From positions 1 to 9,206 of the forward strand of contig DATKCN010000243.1 of NCBI GenBank assembly GCA_035513175.1: 9,206 bases of DNA, read 5' to 3'. Made by a program: the position numbers and the translations under genes. A model generated the notes under the pieces. That model searched no databases. It was not told the DNA's origin and saw nothing but the letters and a program-made list of their open reading frames with translations. The DNA comes from DATKCN01 sp035513175. Its GTDB lineage: Bacteria; Chloroflexota; Chloroflexia; Thermomicrobiales; CFX8. Of the stretch, positions 1 to 6,277 are shown one piece after another; the stretch's first letter is position 1; each line of letters begins with the position of its first letter.

Positions 1-52
1 AGAACGCGCGACGCAGGCGATGCGGTGACGCTCCCTGGAAAGGAGCTCGGTT

Positions 53-256
53 ATGCGATCGTCGACCATGTACGGGCTGCTGCTGCTGGTGCTGGGCGTC
101 ATCCTCGGCTGGTGGCTGGCGAACCGGCCGCTCAGCGAGCTCGATGACGCGATCCGCGGGCGGCTCGACGGCCTGGAGGCCAACCTGCCGAGCTCCCTGC
201 CCCTGCTGACCGTGGTGCTCATCGTCGTGATCGTCGTGCTGCTCTCGCGAGGCTGA
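53..256 (+). CDS. Small two-helix membrane protein, 67 aa, unknown function
   Basis: No family is recognised. The protein has a hydrophobic segment at about residues 7-23 (YGLLLLVLGVILGWWLA), a short polar, acidic middle (about 24-45) and a second very hydrophobic segment at about 47-65 rich in Val, Ile and Leu. This suggests a two-pass inner-membrane protein with both ends on the same side. The start is well supported: an AAGGAG Shine-Dalgarno sequence at 40-45 lies seven bases before the ATG. The stop is TGA at 254-256. Its last 38 bases overlap the 3' end of the minus-strand membrane gene that runs toward it. Whether it is co-transcribed with a gene before the window is unknown; the first 52 bases are too few to judge. 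The hydrophobic pattern and clear ribosome binding site make it a believable gene. Confidence 0.75.
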   Translation: MRSSTMYGLLLLVLGVILGWWLANRPLSELDDAIRGRLDGLEANLPSSLPLLTVVLIVVIVVLLSRG

Positions 257-461
257 GCGTCAACCGGCGGTGAACGACGCGCGCGGCGGCCCAGCCGATG
301 ACCGCGCACGCGATGAGCACACCCCACGTGACGATGGCGTTGTCATCCTCCACGATGATCAGGGCGGGCAATGCCGTGACGCCGAAGACAACCAGGAAGA
401 TGCCGGCGCTCAACATCCCAATGCCAATCGACGTCAGTGTCGCGCTGAGACGACGCATCAC
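219..461 (-). CDS. Small two-helix membrane protein, about 80 aa, unknown function
   Basis: No family is recognised. Two hydrophobic segments are visible, about residues 12-36 (SIGIGMLSAGIFLVVFGVTA onward) and 45-62, joined by a short acidic loop (VEDDN). The tail is strongly basic (RRLTLSLARAARRSRR), which by the positive-inside rule suggests cytoplasmic termini. The first two codons are GTG at 461 and ATG at 458; either could start. Neither has a good Shine-Dalgarno sequence. However, a seven-codon reading frame with a strong one (ATG at 481) ends in a TGA overlapping this GTG, so translation may be coupled. It lies downstream of the thioredoxin-like gene on the same strand, separated by 135 bp, so co-transcription is possible. 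The opposite-strand reading frames in the same place lack this membrane pattern and look like shadows. Confidence 0.6.
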   Translation of the reverse strand: MMRRLSATLTSIGIGMLSAGIFLVVFGVTALPALIIVEDDNAIVTWGVLIACAVIGWAAARVVHRRLTLSLARAARRSRR

Positions 462-481
462 CGCGCGCTAGCAGGAAACAT
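458..481 (-). CDS. Possible 7-codon leader peptide (MFPASAR)
   Basis: A minimal reading frame ATG-TTT-CCT-GCT-AGC-GCG-CGG-TGA. It is preceded by GGAGG (487-491 on the plus strand, read in reverse) five bases before its ATG, the best ribosome binding site in this intergenic region. Its TGA overlaps the GTG start of the following membrane gene in a GTGA arrangement typical of translational coupling. This may simply be how that membrane gene is translated. The peptide itself shows no run of a single amino acid that would suggest attenuation. It is too short for coding statistics, so the call rests on the binding site and the overlap alone. Confidence 0.25.
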   Translation of the reverse strand: MFPASAR

Positions 482-497
482 GTGGTCCTCCGTTGCG

Positions 498-514
498 CCG
501 CCGGAGCCCGGCGG
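498..514 (-). terminator. GC-rich hairpin after the thioredoxin-like gene
   Basis: CCGCCGG-AGC-CCGGCGG forms a perfect 7-bp stem with a three-base loop, about 80 bases after the stop of the minus-strand thioredoxin-like gene and just before the binding site of the possible leader peptide. There is no T-run on the downstream side, so it is at best a weak or factor-assisted terminator. It may equally be an mRNA processing or stability structure between two co-transcribed genes. Confidence 0.25.
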
Positions 515-596
515 TCATGTGCGTCGTTTCGCGTGACGCGCATCACGAGGATAGCGAGCGTATCCCGTCCCGATGCAGCAGTTCCCCGTTCGCCCG

Positions 597-1157
597 TTAC
601 GGCACGCGGCTCGCCCATACGCTGTCCGGAAAGCGCTCGCGCAGCGTGTCCCAGACGGCGTACATCTCCGGATTCGAGCGCGTCCTGAGGTACGTCGCGA
701 TGCCCAGGCGGTAGAGCGCCTCGGCGGCGAAGGGGCCGTCCGGATCGTTATCGCAGGCCCGCCGCAACAGCGCGATCGACTCGTCGTTGCGGCTCCAGCG
801 CAGCCCCACCTCAGCCTCGCCGATGTCCAGCAACGTCAGGAAGTGGCGCGGCGGCAGAAAGTTCAGCGAGCTGTAATGGACGGTGAGATGCCTGTCGCAG
901 AACAGCAGCGTCGGCGTCCAGATCACGTTCAGCGGGCGCACGATCTCACGCGGCGAGCGGAACAGGTCCAGCCGTAGCAGGACGAAGCGGCTCCCGAGCG
1001 CCTCGATCACGGCTGGATCGGGGTACGTGTCGGCTTCCAGCCGATCGCAGCCCCGTCACTGCTCCTTGAAGATGTCGGCGTAGATTGGACGCCGCGCGCG
1101 CATCGACTCCGCGCGCGCGGCGCCGGCGTCGTCATGCCAGATGAGTGCGTCGGTCAT
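597..1157 (-). CDS. Thioredoxin-like protein with TPR-like tail; candidate selenoprotein (UxxC), 186 aa
   Basis: Read through one in-frame TGA (codon 34), this is a cytoplasmic thioredoxin-fold protein. Residues 24-30 (PIYADIF) form the first core strand, then the active site U34-R35-G36-C37, then an acidic helix (CDRLEADTYPDPAVIEAL). A second strand (VLLRLDL, 59-65) and the WTPT motif with the cis-proline at P82 follow. From about residue 100 a helical, TPR-like tail (ESIALLRRACDNDP, FAAEALYRLGIATYL) runs to the end. No signal peptide is seen. Codons on both sides of the TGA end mostly in G or C (29 of 33 before it), as expected for continuous coding, and no other stop interrupts. Position 34 is where this family carries the first Cys of CxxC. 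Other genes here end in TGA, so the codon is not generally reassigned. A start at GTG 1010 would remove the first strand and the whole active site. The ATG at 1157 has only a distant G-rich binding site (GGGGG). The intergenic side carries a TATAGT (-10-like, 1202-1207) without a clear -35. Alternative: a gene disabled by a Cys-to-stop change. Confidence 0.8.
1019..1055 (-). promoter_or_regulatory. SECIS-like stem-loop directly after the TGA
   Basis: On the minus strand, the bases after the TGA form a two-part hairpin. A lower stem CGGGG (1051-1055) pairs with CCCCG (1019-1023). An upper stem TCGGCT pairs perfectly with AGCCGA (1030-1044) around a GGA loop. There are 17 bases between the TGA and the loop, inside the range known for bacterial SECIS elements and, from memory, the same as in E. 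coli fdhF. A G occupies the first loop position, as bacterial SECIS models require. SelB would bind here to deliver Sec-tRNA. The hairpin lies within coding sequence, as bacterial SECIS elements do. It was found by eye; no folding energy was computed. Confidence 0.65.
1056..1058 (-). other. In-frame TGA, predicted selenocysteine codon
   Basis: TGA at codon 34 of the thioredoxin-like gene, followed by CGG GGC TGC, so decoding as Sec gives U-R-G-C. UxxC is the selenium version of the CxxC redox motif and is a well-known arrangement in thioredoxin-fold selenoproteins. A single base change would turn a Cys codon (TGC or TGT) into TGA, so a null mutation or sequencing error is the competing reading. 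The hairpin immediately after it and the absence of any other damage in the gene favour recoding. Confidence 0.75.
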
Positions 1158-1297
1158 GCTGCGGCAAACCCCCGTTTCGTGTCCCTGTTCCCGCGCCCGC
1201 GACTATACCTGATGACAGGCGCCGTGCGCGGACCTCCTCCCAAGCCGTATGCTCTGATCTCACATGAGCACCGCTGGAACCTGGACTGGCGCACGAC

Positions 1298-2110
1298 ATG
1301 AATTCGACACAACGCAAGGTCTCAGGCGCGGCGCTCGTCCTGCTGGCGCTGATCCTGCTCATCGATGGCAGCGCGCCGATCGAGGGCAGCGCGCCGGCGG
1401 CGCCCACCGCAACATTCGCCACGGCGCGCGCCACGGCTCCGATTGCGCTGGCGACGCCGTCCCCGACCGCCACCGCGACGCCCAGCCCGACGGCAACCCC
1501 GAGGCCCACCCGCACGCCAACGCCCGGTCCAACGGCCACGCCGCGCGCTACCCCGACCCCCAGCGCCACGCCGGAGCCCACGCAGACTCCCACGCCGGAG
1601 CCGACGCCGACGCCCGACCCCGCCGTGCTGGAGGCGGTGGCCGCCGTGCTGGCCTTCAACCCGAACGACCCGGCCACCCTGGCCCGGCTCGACGAGGTGA
1701 TCGCCCGCGGCGGCAACATCGTTCCCGCGCTGGAGTTCCTGCTGCACGACGAAAACCCGGACCGCCGCTACGCCGCCCTGTACGTGATCGTGCCGCTGAC
1801 GCGCACTCCAGCGGACATCGCGGTGCTGAAGGTGGCGCTGGGCGACCCCAACCCCGGCTTCCGCGTCATTGCGGCCGGGGCGCTGATCGGGCGCGGGGTG
1901 GTGGAGTCGATCCCGGTGCTGATCGAGGGGCTGTCGTTGCAGCAGGGCCTGCCCTACAGCGACCCACCCCGCCCGCTGGCGCAGTTCTCCCGCCAGGCGC
2001 TGGAGTTCTACACCGGCGAATCATTCGACACCCCCGACGCCTGGCGCGCATGGTGGGACTCAGTGCGCGAGCGCATCTACTGGACCGGCGCTGGCTACGG
2101 CGTGCGCTGA
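1298..2110 (+). CDS. Exported Thr/Pro-stalk protein with HEAT-like repeat domain, 270 aa
   Basis: Residues 1-7 are polar with a basic patch (QRK) and residues 8-22 are hydrophobic (VSGAALVLLALILLI), acting as an uncleaved anchor or signal peptide with no lipobox Cys. Residues about 35-107 are a low-complexity stalk of TPTP, TATP and PTPEP units, typical of exported Chloroflexota proteins and likely to span the cell wall. Residues about 108-270 are helical and HEAT-like: paired helices with the pattern NPDRRYAALYVIVPL, followed by NPGFRVIAAGALIGRGVVESIPVLIEGL. The end is SFDTPDAWRAWWDSVRERIYW, a W-x2-WW ending I associate with secreted HEAT-repeat proteins. It is probably a protein-interaction scaffold outside the membrane; no catalytic motif is seen. 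The ATG has no clear Shine-Dalgarno sequence. It is divergent from the thioredoxin-like gene and convergent with the large sensor gene, whose stop lies only 15 bp away. Confidence 0.8.
   Translation: MNSTQRKVSGAALVLLALILLIDGSAPIEGSAPAAPTATFATARATAPIALATPSPTATATPSPTATPRPTRTPTPGPTATPRATPTPSATPEPTQTPTPEPTPTPDPAVLEAVAAVLAFNPNDPATLARLDEVIARGGNIVPALEFLLHDENPDRRYAALYVIVPLTRTPADIAVLKVALGDPNPGFRVIAAGALIGRGVVESIPVLIEGLSLQQGLPYSDPPRPLAQFSRQALEFYTGESFDTPDAWRAWWDSVRERIYWTGAGYGVR
1420..1620 (+). repeat. Low-complexity Thr/Pro-codon tract
   Basis: Degenerate repetition of ACG/ACC/ACT and CCG/CCC codons encodes the stalk of the HEAT-like protein. The units are irregular in length and sequence, so this is a compositional repeat prone to length change rather than a true tandem array. 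It also produces long spurious reading frames on both strands. Confidence 0.7.
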
Positions 2111-2121
2111 CGGGGACCGCC

Positions 2122-2135
2122 CGTGCTACGGCACG
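2122..2135. terminator. Short hairpin with UNCG-type loop between convergent genes
   Basis: CGTGC-TACG-GCACG folds as a 5-bp stem closed by a C(UACG)G tetraloop on the plus-strand transcript, a very stable loop type. It sits in the 15-bp gap between the HEAT-like gene and the large sensor gene and runs into the stop codon of the latter. There is no T-run on either side. It could help end transcription of the plus-strand gene, but the support is weak. Confidence 0.25.
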
Positions 2136-5100
2136 CTCCCGGCGTTCACCTGCCGCAGGTCCGCCGCGACCTGGAAGGCGACGTCGACGCTGGGCGCGTG
2201 GATCTCGAGGTAGCCGCCGCGCCACTCCAGCTCAAGCCGGCAGCTTCCGTCCGCGCTCTCTGTGTACAGCCAGCCATCCTCTCCCAGGAATGTCACCGCC
2301 TCGCCCGTGAAGCGGCTCTGAAGCTCGACCTCCCACTCTTGCTCAGAGAGCGGGCCGCGTGAGTCGATGAGAATGCGCTGCTCGCGGCCGCCAAGCACGC
2401 GGGTGTACGTCACCGTCACGCTCTCGGTCGCGAATCCGTCGGAACGCCTGTGCCCGCCGTGACCCACGCGCTGCAGGTCAAATCCCTCCCATGCCTCGCC
2501 GAGGCCCCAGACCGCGAAGCGCTCGAACATGCGCGCGTCAGCAAGCGAGATGCGATGAGAGAAGCTATGGTTCGGCGCTTCGACGATCTCTGTTCTGAAC
2601 ACATCCTCGGGTACGTCGGCGCGCCTCAGCTCCTCGAGCACCGGATAGAGCGTTACCGGGTACTTAGGATGATCGCTACCCTTGACGACCAGCAGCGTCA
2701 CCGGATCGAGATACACGATATCGCGCCGATAGCCCTGGTAGGACGCGATGATCTGCTGATTGGGTCCTTCGACGGTCCACGTCGACTCGACTGTCGCAAC
2801 CACCTCCAGTGCCGATCGGTCGCCGATCATCGTTTCACCGACGACGGTCGCCTGCCCACTCCGGAGCATGTCTCGATACAGATACAAGTGGCTCGTCGCG
2901 TTGACCAGGTCGTAATCGTCCGGCCATTCGGTCGACGTCGTCCTGACCGATGATTCCCCTCCCGGCTGCGCAGGCACGTATTCAGTCAGCGTGCCTCCGT
3001 AGATCGTGGTGACTGACAGGACCGTTCCGTTCGCGAACATGTGATACACGGCCAGATCGCCGTTACGTTGATCGAGCCAGGTTTCCATTGTCACAGCGTC
3101 TTGCGTGCCGGAGGCGGGGATGCTGACGATGTGGACGACCTCCGCGCCGGGGATGATCTCGGTGCCCACCTCAGGTTGGACATCCAGACCGCGAGGGAGT
3201 ACTCCCTCACCGGATTCACTCCGATACGAGCTGCTTAGCAGTACCGATCCGGTGCGCGCGTCGATCACGATGAAACTGTGGTTGTACTCCGGCGGGGCTG
3301 GACATCCGGGACAGCCGGCTCCGATGATTCCCGGCACGTTCCCGAAGTCGATGACCCATGCCTCGCGGTCCTCGATGCGCTGCAGGATCTCGCCAGTATT
3401 GAGCTGGGCGCTGATGGAGGATATCGACACCAAACCGTGCCAGGTCTGGATCGTCACCAGGCTCCCGTCGATACGGTCGCCGTAGGACCAGTCGTAGCCG
3501 TGGTCCACGGCCACCGCCAGCGCGTCCCCCACCGTCATCAGTTGTGGATCGTCGAGGACCACCGTCAAGCTGATCTGCACACCTGCGGCGTTGTCGTGGC
3601 TGATGCCGCTTGGCAACCCGCCATCAGGCCGCTGCGGAACGGGCTCGACAACCGGTGGCGAGCGTTCGGGCGCAAAGGTGACAGCAACAGGCCGCCACGC
3701 CGGGTCCCGCCCGATGATCGCGTACTCGATCAGGTATCGCTCCTCGCCGGTGCTGGTGCTGACGAGAAACAGATCGGACTCCCATGTTTCGGAGCCGTCG
3801 AGACGCAGTCTGTACCGCGCGACGGCGATCCAGGCGCCGTCCGGCGACCAGTCGTGCCACCAGCCCGCGACATCGCTCACACGCCGCGCCTCCGTCCCGT
3901 CCGGCCGGACCACGACAATCGCCGCCTCCGATCCGCCTGGATCGACGACGGCCAGGCTGACCCACAACCCGTCAGGCGACCAGCGCGGCTGCGTGCTGTT
4001 CACCGCGCTACTGACGAGGGCGCGAATGTCTCCGGTCTCGACATCCACGATCCGTGCCTGCTGTCGCTCACCTTCCCAACCCGCGGTGTACAGGATCTCT
4101 CGGCCATCCAGCGACCAATTCGGCCGGGCGGCGTAGCTCGCCGCTGCCAGCGGTCGTTCCTCTGTTCCGTCCGCGTTGATGACCCATAGATGCCATTCGG
4201 TCGTGCGTTCAACGGCGCTGGCGTCGTCCTGACCGGCGCCGGTCGTGGCATCCGGCGGCGCGGCTGCCGTAATCCATCTCGTTCGGATGAACGCCAGACG
4301 CTGCCCATCCGGCGACCAGGTGGGCACGGACGCGGTCTCCTGCGACCACGTGAATTCGCGCGCGCTCGATCCGTCCGCATCCATGACGCGAATGAAGGTG
4401 AGGTCGCCATCCTGACCGGCGTATGCGATGCGCGAGCCGTCTGGAGACCAGGTGGGATCGATGTAATAGCCTGACTCGGTCGTGAGCTTTCGCCATTCAG
4501 ATCCGTCGGCTCGCATGACGAACACGTCGCTATTACCGTGATCTTCCCAGCCAACGAAGGCGATGCTGCTGCCGTCTGGTGACCAAGCGGGCTGGACCGC
4601 TCCGTCCGGCGCATCGGCTCCATCGAGCGTGAGACTGACTTCCTTACCTCCATCAACATCGAGCAGTTGCAGCGTAGCGTTGTCGAGACCTGAGAGAACG
4701 ACGGGGACGATCAGGTCGCGTGCGGCCTGAGCGCCAGCCGTCGGTTCCGACGGCGTCTCCAACGGAGGCGGGGACAGCACGCTCGTTGGCGGCTCCACAG
4801 TGGCTGTAGCCGCGGTGGACGGAGCAACGTGCGTCTGTCCCGGCCGCCACGCGAGCGTGTCGCCGAGGCTCGACGGCTCCAGCAGCAGCCGCTCGTCGGA
4901 ACCATCGATGTTGACAGCGTAGAGCGCCTCGCCCACCGACGTACCGTCGGGGCCGAAGCGGTTGACGATGACGGCCACGGTCTTCCCGTCCACGCTCACC
5001 TCAAAGCGGCCGGCCAGCTCCGTGACGTCACGGAGCGACTTGTCGAGAAAGTTGACGACGATTCCCGCGGTGGAACCGCCGCGGTCGGAGATGACGTGAA

Positions 5101-6277
5101 CCAGCGACCCATCGGGCGACCAGCGGGCGTTCCAGCTCATGATCTCGGCGCTCGTGATCTCCTGGACGACCTGCGCGTCGCCGAGCAGGTCGCTGGAGAC
5201 GAGCCGCACCCAGCTTCCGCCACGGATGCTGTCAACGTACTCGGTGTAGGCGATCCACTCGCCGTTGGGGGACCAGACGGGGTCAGCGCCGACGGCGATG
5301 GCGCGAGGATTCGAGAAGTCCGCGTTCGCGATGTTGATCTGCACCCGGCGACGGTTGGCGACGGTCACGTAGACGATACGCTCCCCATCCGGGGACCACG
5401 ACGGGGAGCCGTGGACCAATGGCGAGAGGGGCGAGGTGCAAGTCAGCGCGGCAGGGTCGGCGATCGGCAGCACGCAGAGTCCGGAGCGTGAGGTCCCGTC
5501 CGGCGTGCCCGCGAACAGCAGCCGCGTGCCGTCCGGCGACCAGTCGATGCCGTAGATGTCGGCCAGCGGCGGCCCGATGGCGCGCTGGTCCGTGCCGTCC
5601 GCGTCGATCAGCCAGAGTTGCGAGGCGTCGTGGAAGCCGGTGGCGTAGGCGATCTGGCTGCCGTCCGGCGACCACGCGCCGTTCGTCTCCATCTCCGGCG
5701 CGTCGACCGGGCCGGGCGTCAGCTTGCGGGGTTCCGAGCCGTCGACGCTGACGACGTACAGCTTGTGGAAACGGTTTCCGATGGGGTCCAGCGCGATGAG
5801 GATCTCGCCGCTGGACGCCGTGACGTCCGGAATGGCGCCGAAGGGGTCGTCCCGGTCGCGGGCCACTCCGTCGTCGCCGTCGCTACGGCCGAAGAGCGCG
5901 ATCAGCAGGCCCGCGACCAGCGCAAACGCCAGCATGGCCGCCGCCAGCTTGCCGACCTCGCCGATCCAGTGGGCGCGACGTGGCAGCGCGTCAGGCGGCG
6001 CGTCAACCGGAGGCAGGATGAGGACCGGACCCGGCGTTGCCGGATCCGGAGCAACACCATTCGCCGGGGCAGCCGGCCGCGCGGTCCGCAATTGCTGGCG
6101 CAGCGCCGACGTGAACGCGGCGGACGGCTCCGGCGCGGCCAGCCCATGTTCCAAGGCGCTGGCCAGCGCGGCGATGTCCGCGTCCAGCCCAGCGGGCGGC
6201 TCGGTCGAGTCACGCTGCTTCAGCCCGAGCCAGTAGCTGTCGAGCAGGTCCGCCTGGCGTCGCTCGTCCGCGCTCAT
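2126..6277 (-). CDS. Single-pass membrane anti-sigma-type sensor with two TolB-like propellers, PepSY-like and LolA/RseB-like regions, 1383 aa
   Basis: Residues 1-107 are cytoplasmic, including helical segments at about 8-65 (DLLDSYWLGLKQR, DIAALASALEHGL, FTSALRQQLRTA); this is the likely sigma-binding part, without the HxxxCxxC of zinc anti-sigma factors. Residues 108-130 form one membrane helix (KLAAAMLAFALVAGLLIALFG). Outside follow two beta-propellers. The first (about 155-480) has WSPDG-type motifs at about 202, 246, 294, 335, 386 and a degenerate AWRPGQ. A Pro/Thr linker (about 484-515) separates it from the second (about 525-865), with motifs at about 565, 610, 654, 721, 766, 810 and AWRP. 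Residues about 905-1015 resemble PepSY (EAWVIDF, then FIVIDARTGSVL) and contain CPGC (989-992). Residues about 1045-1235 resemble the LolA/RseB envelope-sensor fold. The last 150 residues are unassigned. The ATG overlaps the sigma-factor stop as ATGA and has GGAGG just upstream, so the two are co-translated. Role inferred: it holds the ECF sigma factor at the membrane until an envelope or extracellular signal is sensed. Confidence 0.85.
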   Translation of the reverse strand: MSADERRQADLLDSYWLGLKQRDSTEPPAGLDADIAALASALEHGLAAPEPSAAFTSALRQQLRTARPAAPANGVAPDPATPGPVLILPPVDAPPDALPRRAHWIGEVGKLAAAMLAFALVAGLLIALFGRSDGDDGVARDRDDPFGAIPDVTASSGEILIALDPIGNRFHKLYVVSVDGSEPRKLTPGPVDAPEMETNGAWSPDGSQIAYATGFHDASQLWLIDADGTDQRAIGPPLADIYGIDWSPDGTRLLFAGTPDGTSRSGLCVLPIADPAALTCTSPLSPLVHGSPSWSPDGERIVYVTVANRRRVQINIANADFSNPRAIAVGADPVWSPNGEWIAYTEYVDSIRGGSWVRLVSSDLLGDAQVVQEITSAEIMSWNARWSPDGSLVHVISDRGGSTAGIVVNFLDKSLRDVTELAGRFEVSVDGKTVAVIVNRFGPDGTSVGEALYAVNIDGSDERLLLEPSSLGDTLAWRPGQTHVAPSTAATATVEPPTSVLSPPPLETPSEPTAGAQAARDLIVPVVLSGLDNATLQLLDVDGGKEVSLTLDGADAPDGAVQPAWSPDGSSIAFVGWEDHGNSDVFVMRADGSEWRKLTTESGYYIDPTWSPDGSRIAYAGQDGDLTFIRVMDADGSSAREFTWSQETASVPTWSPDGQRLAFIRTRWITAAAPPDATTGAGQDDASAVERTTEWHLWVINADGTEERPLAAASYAARPNWSLDGREILYTAGWEGERQQARIVDVETGDIRALVSSAVNSTQPRWSPDGLWVSLAVVDPGGSEAAIVVVRPDGTEARRVSDVAGWWHDWSPDGAWIAVARYRLRLDGSETWESDLFLVSTSTGEERYLIEYAIIGRDPAWRPVAVTFAPERSPPVVEPVPQRPDGGLPSGISHDNAAGVQISLTVVLDDPQLMTVGDALAVAVDHGYDWSYGDRIDGSLVTIQTWHGLVSISSISAQLNTGEILQRIEDREAWVIDFGNVPGIIGAGCPGCPAPPEYNHSFIVIDARTGSVLLSSSYRSESGEGVLPRGLDVQPEVGTEIIPGAEVVHIVSIPASGTQDAVTMETWLDQRNGDLAVYHMFANGTVLSVTTIYGGTLTEYVPAQPGGESSVRTTSTEWPDDYDLVNATSHLYLYRDMLRSGQATVVGETMIGDRSALEVVATVESTWTVEGPNQQIIASYQGYRRDIVYLDPVTLLVVKGSDHPKYPVTLYPVLEELRRADVPEDVFRTEIVEAPNHSFSHRISLADARMFERFAVWGLGEAWEGFDLQRVGHGGHRRSDGFATESVTVTYTRVLGGREQRILIDSRGPLSEQEWEVELQSRFTGEAVTFLGEDGWLYTESADGSCRLELEWRGGYLEIHAPSVDVAFQVAADLRQVNAGSVP

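Noticed and set aside
2..28. Possible last codons of an upstream plus-strand gene ending in TGA at 26-28
   Set aside because: Only eight codons are visible and a second frame is also open through here, so it cannot be told from chance.
597..1010. The thioredoxin-like gene taken as starting at GTG 1010 (137 aa)
   Set aside because: That version lacks the first core strand and the active-site motif; the upstream frame across the TGA supplies both, with the same codon bias.
1056..1058. TGA as a generally reassigned sense codon in this organism
   Set aside because: At least five other genes in the window (ending at 256, 2110, 6274, 7302 and 8723) use TGA as their natural stop at domain-consistent ends.
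1264..2310. Plus-strand frame of 348 codons overlapping the HEAT-like gene in another phase
   Set aside because: The product is Arg/Ala/Gly/Pro-rich with no domain, while the overlapping frame has an anchor, stalk and HEAT-like helices.
3278..4189. Plus-strand frame of 303 codons inside the sensor gene
   Set aside because: It is antisense to well-defined propeller repeats and has no domain, membrane or binding-site support.
2126..6277. Many repeated DNA strings of the type GTCCGGCGACCA as a possible repeat array
   Set aside because: They are the codons of the WSPDG motif in successive propeller blades, spaced by blade length and in frame, not an independent DNA repeat or CRISPR.
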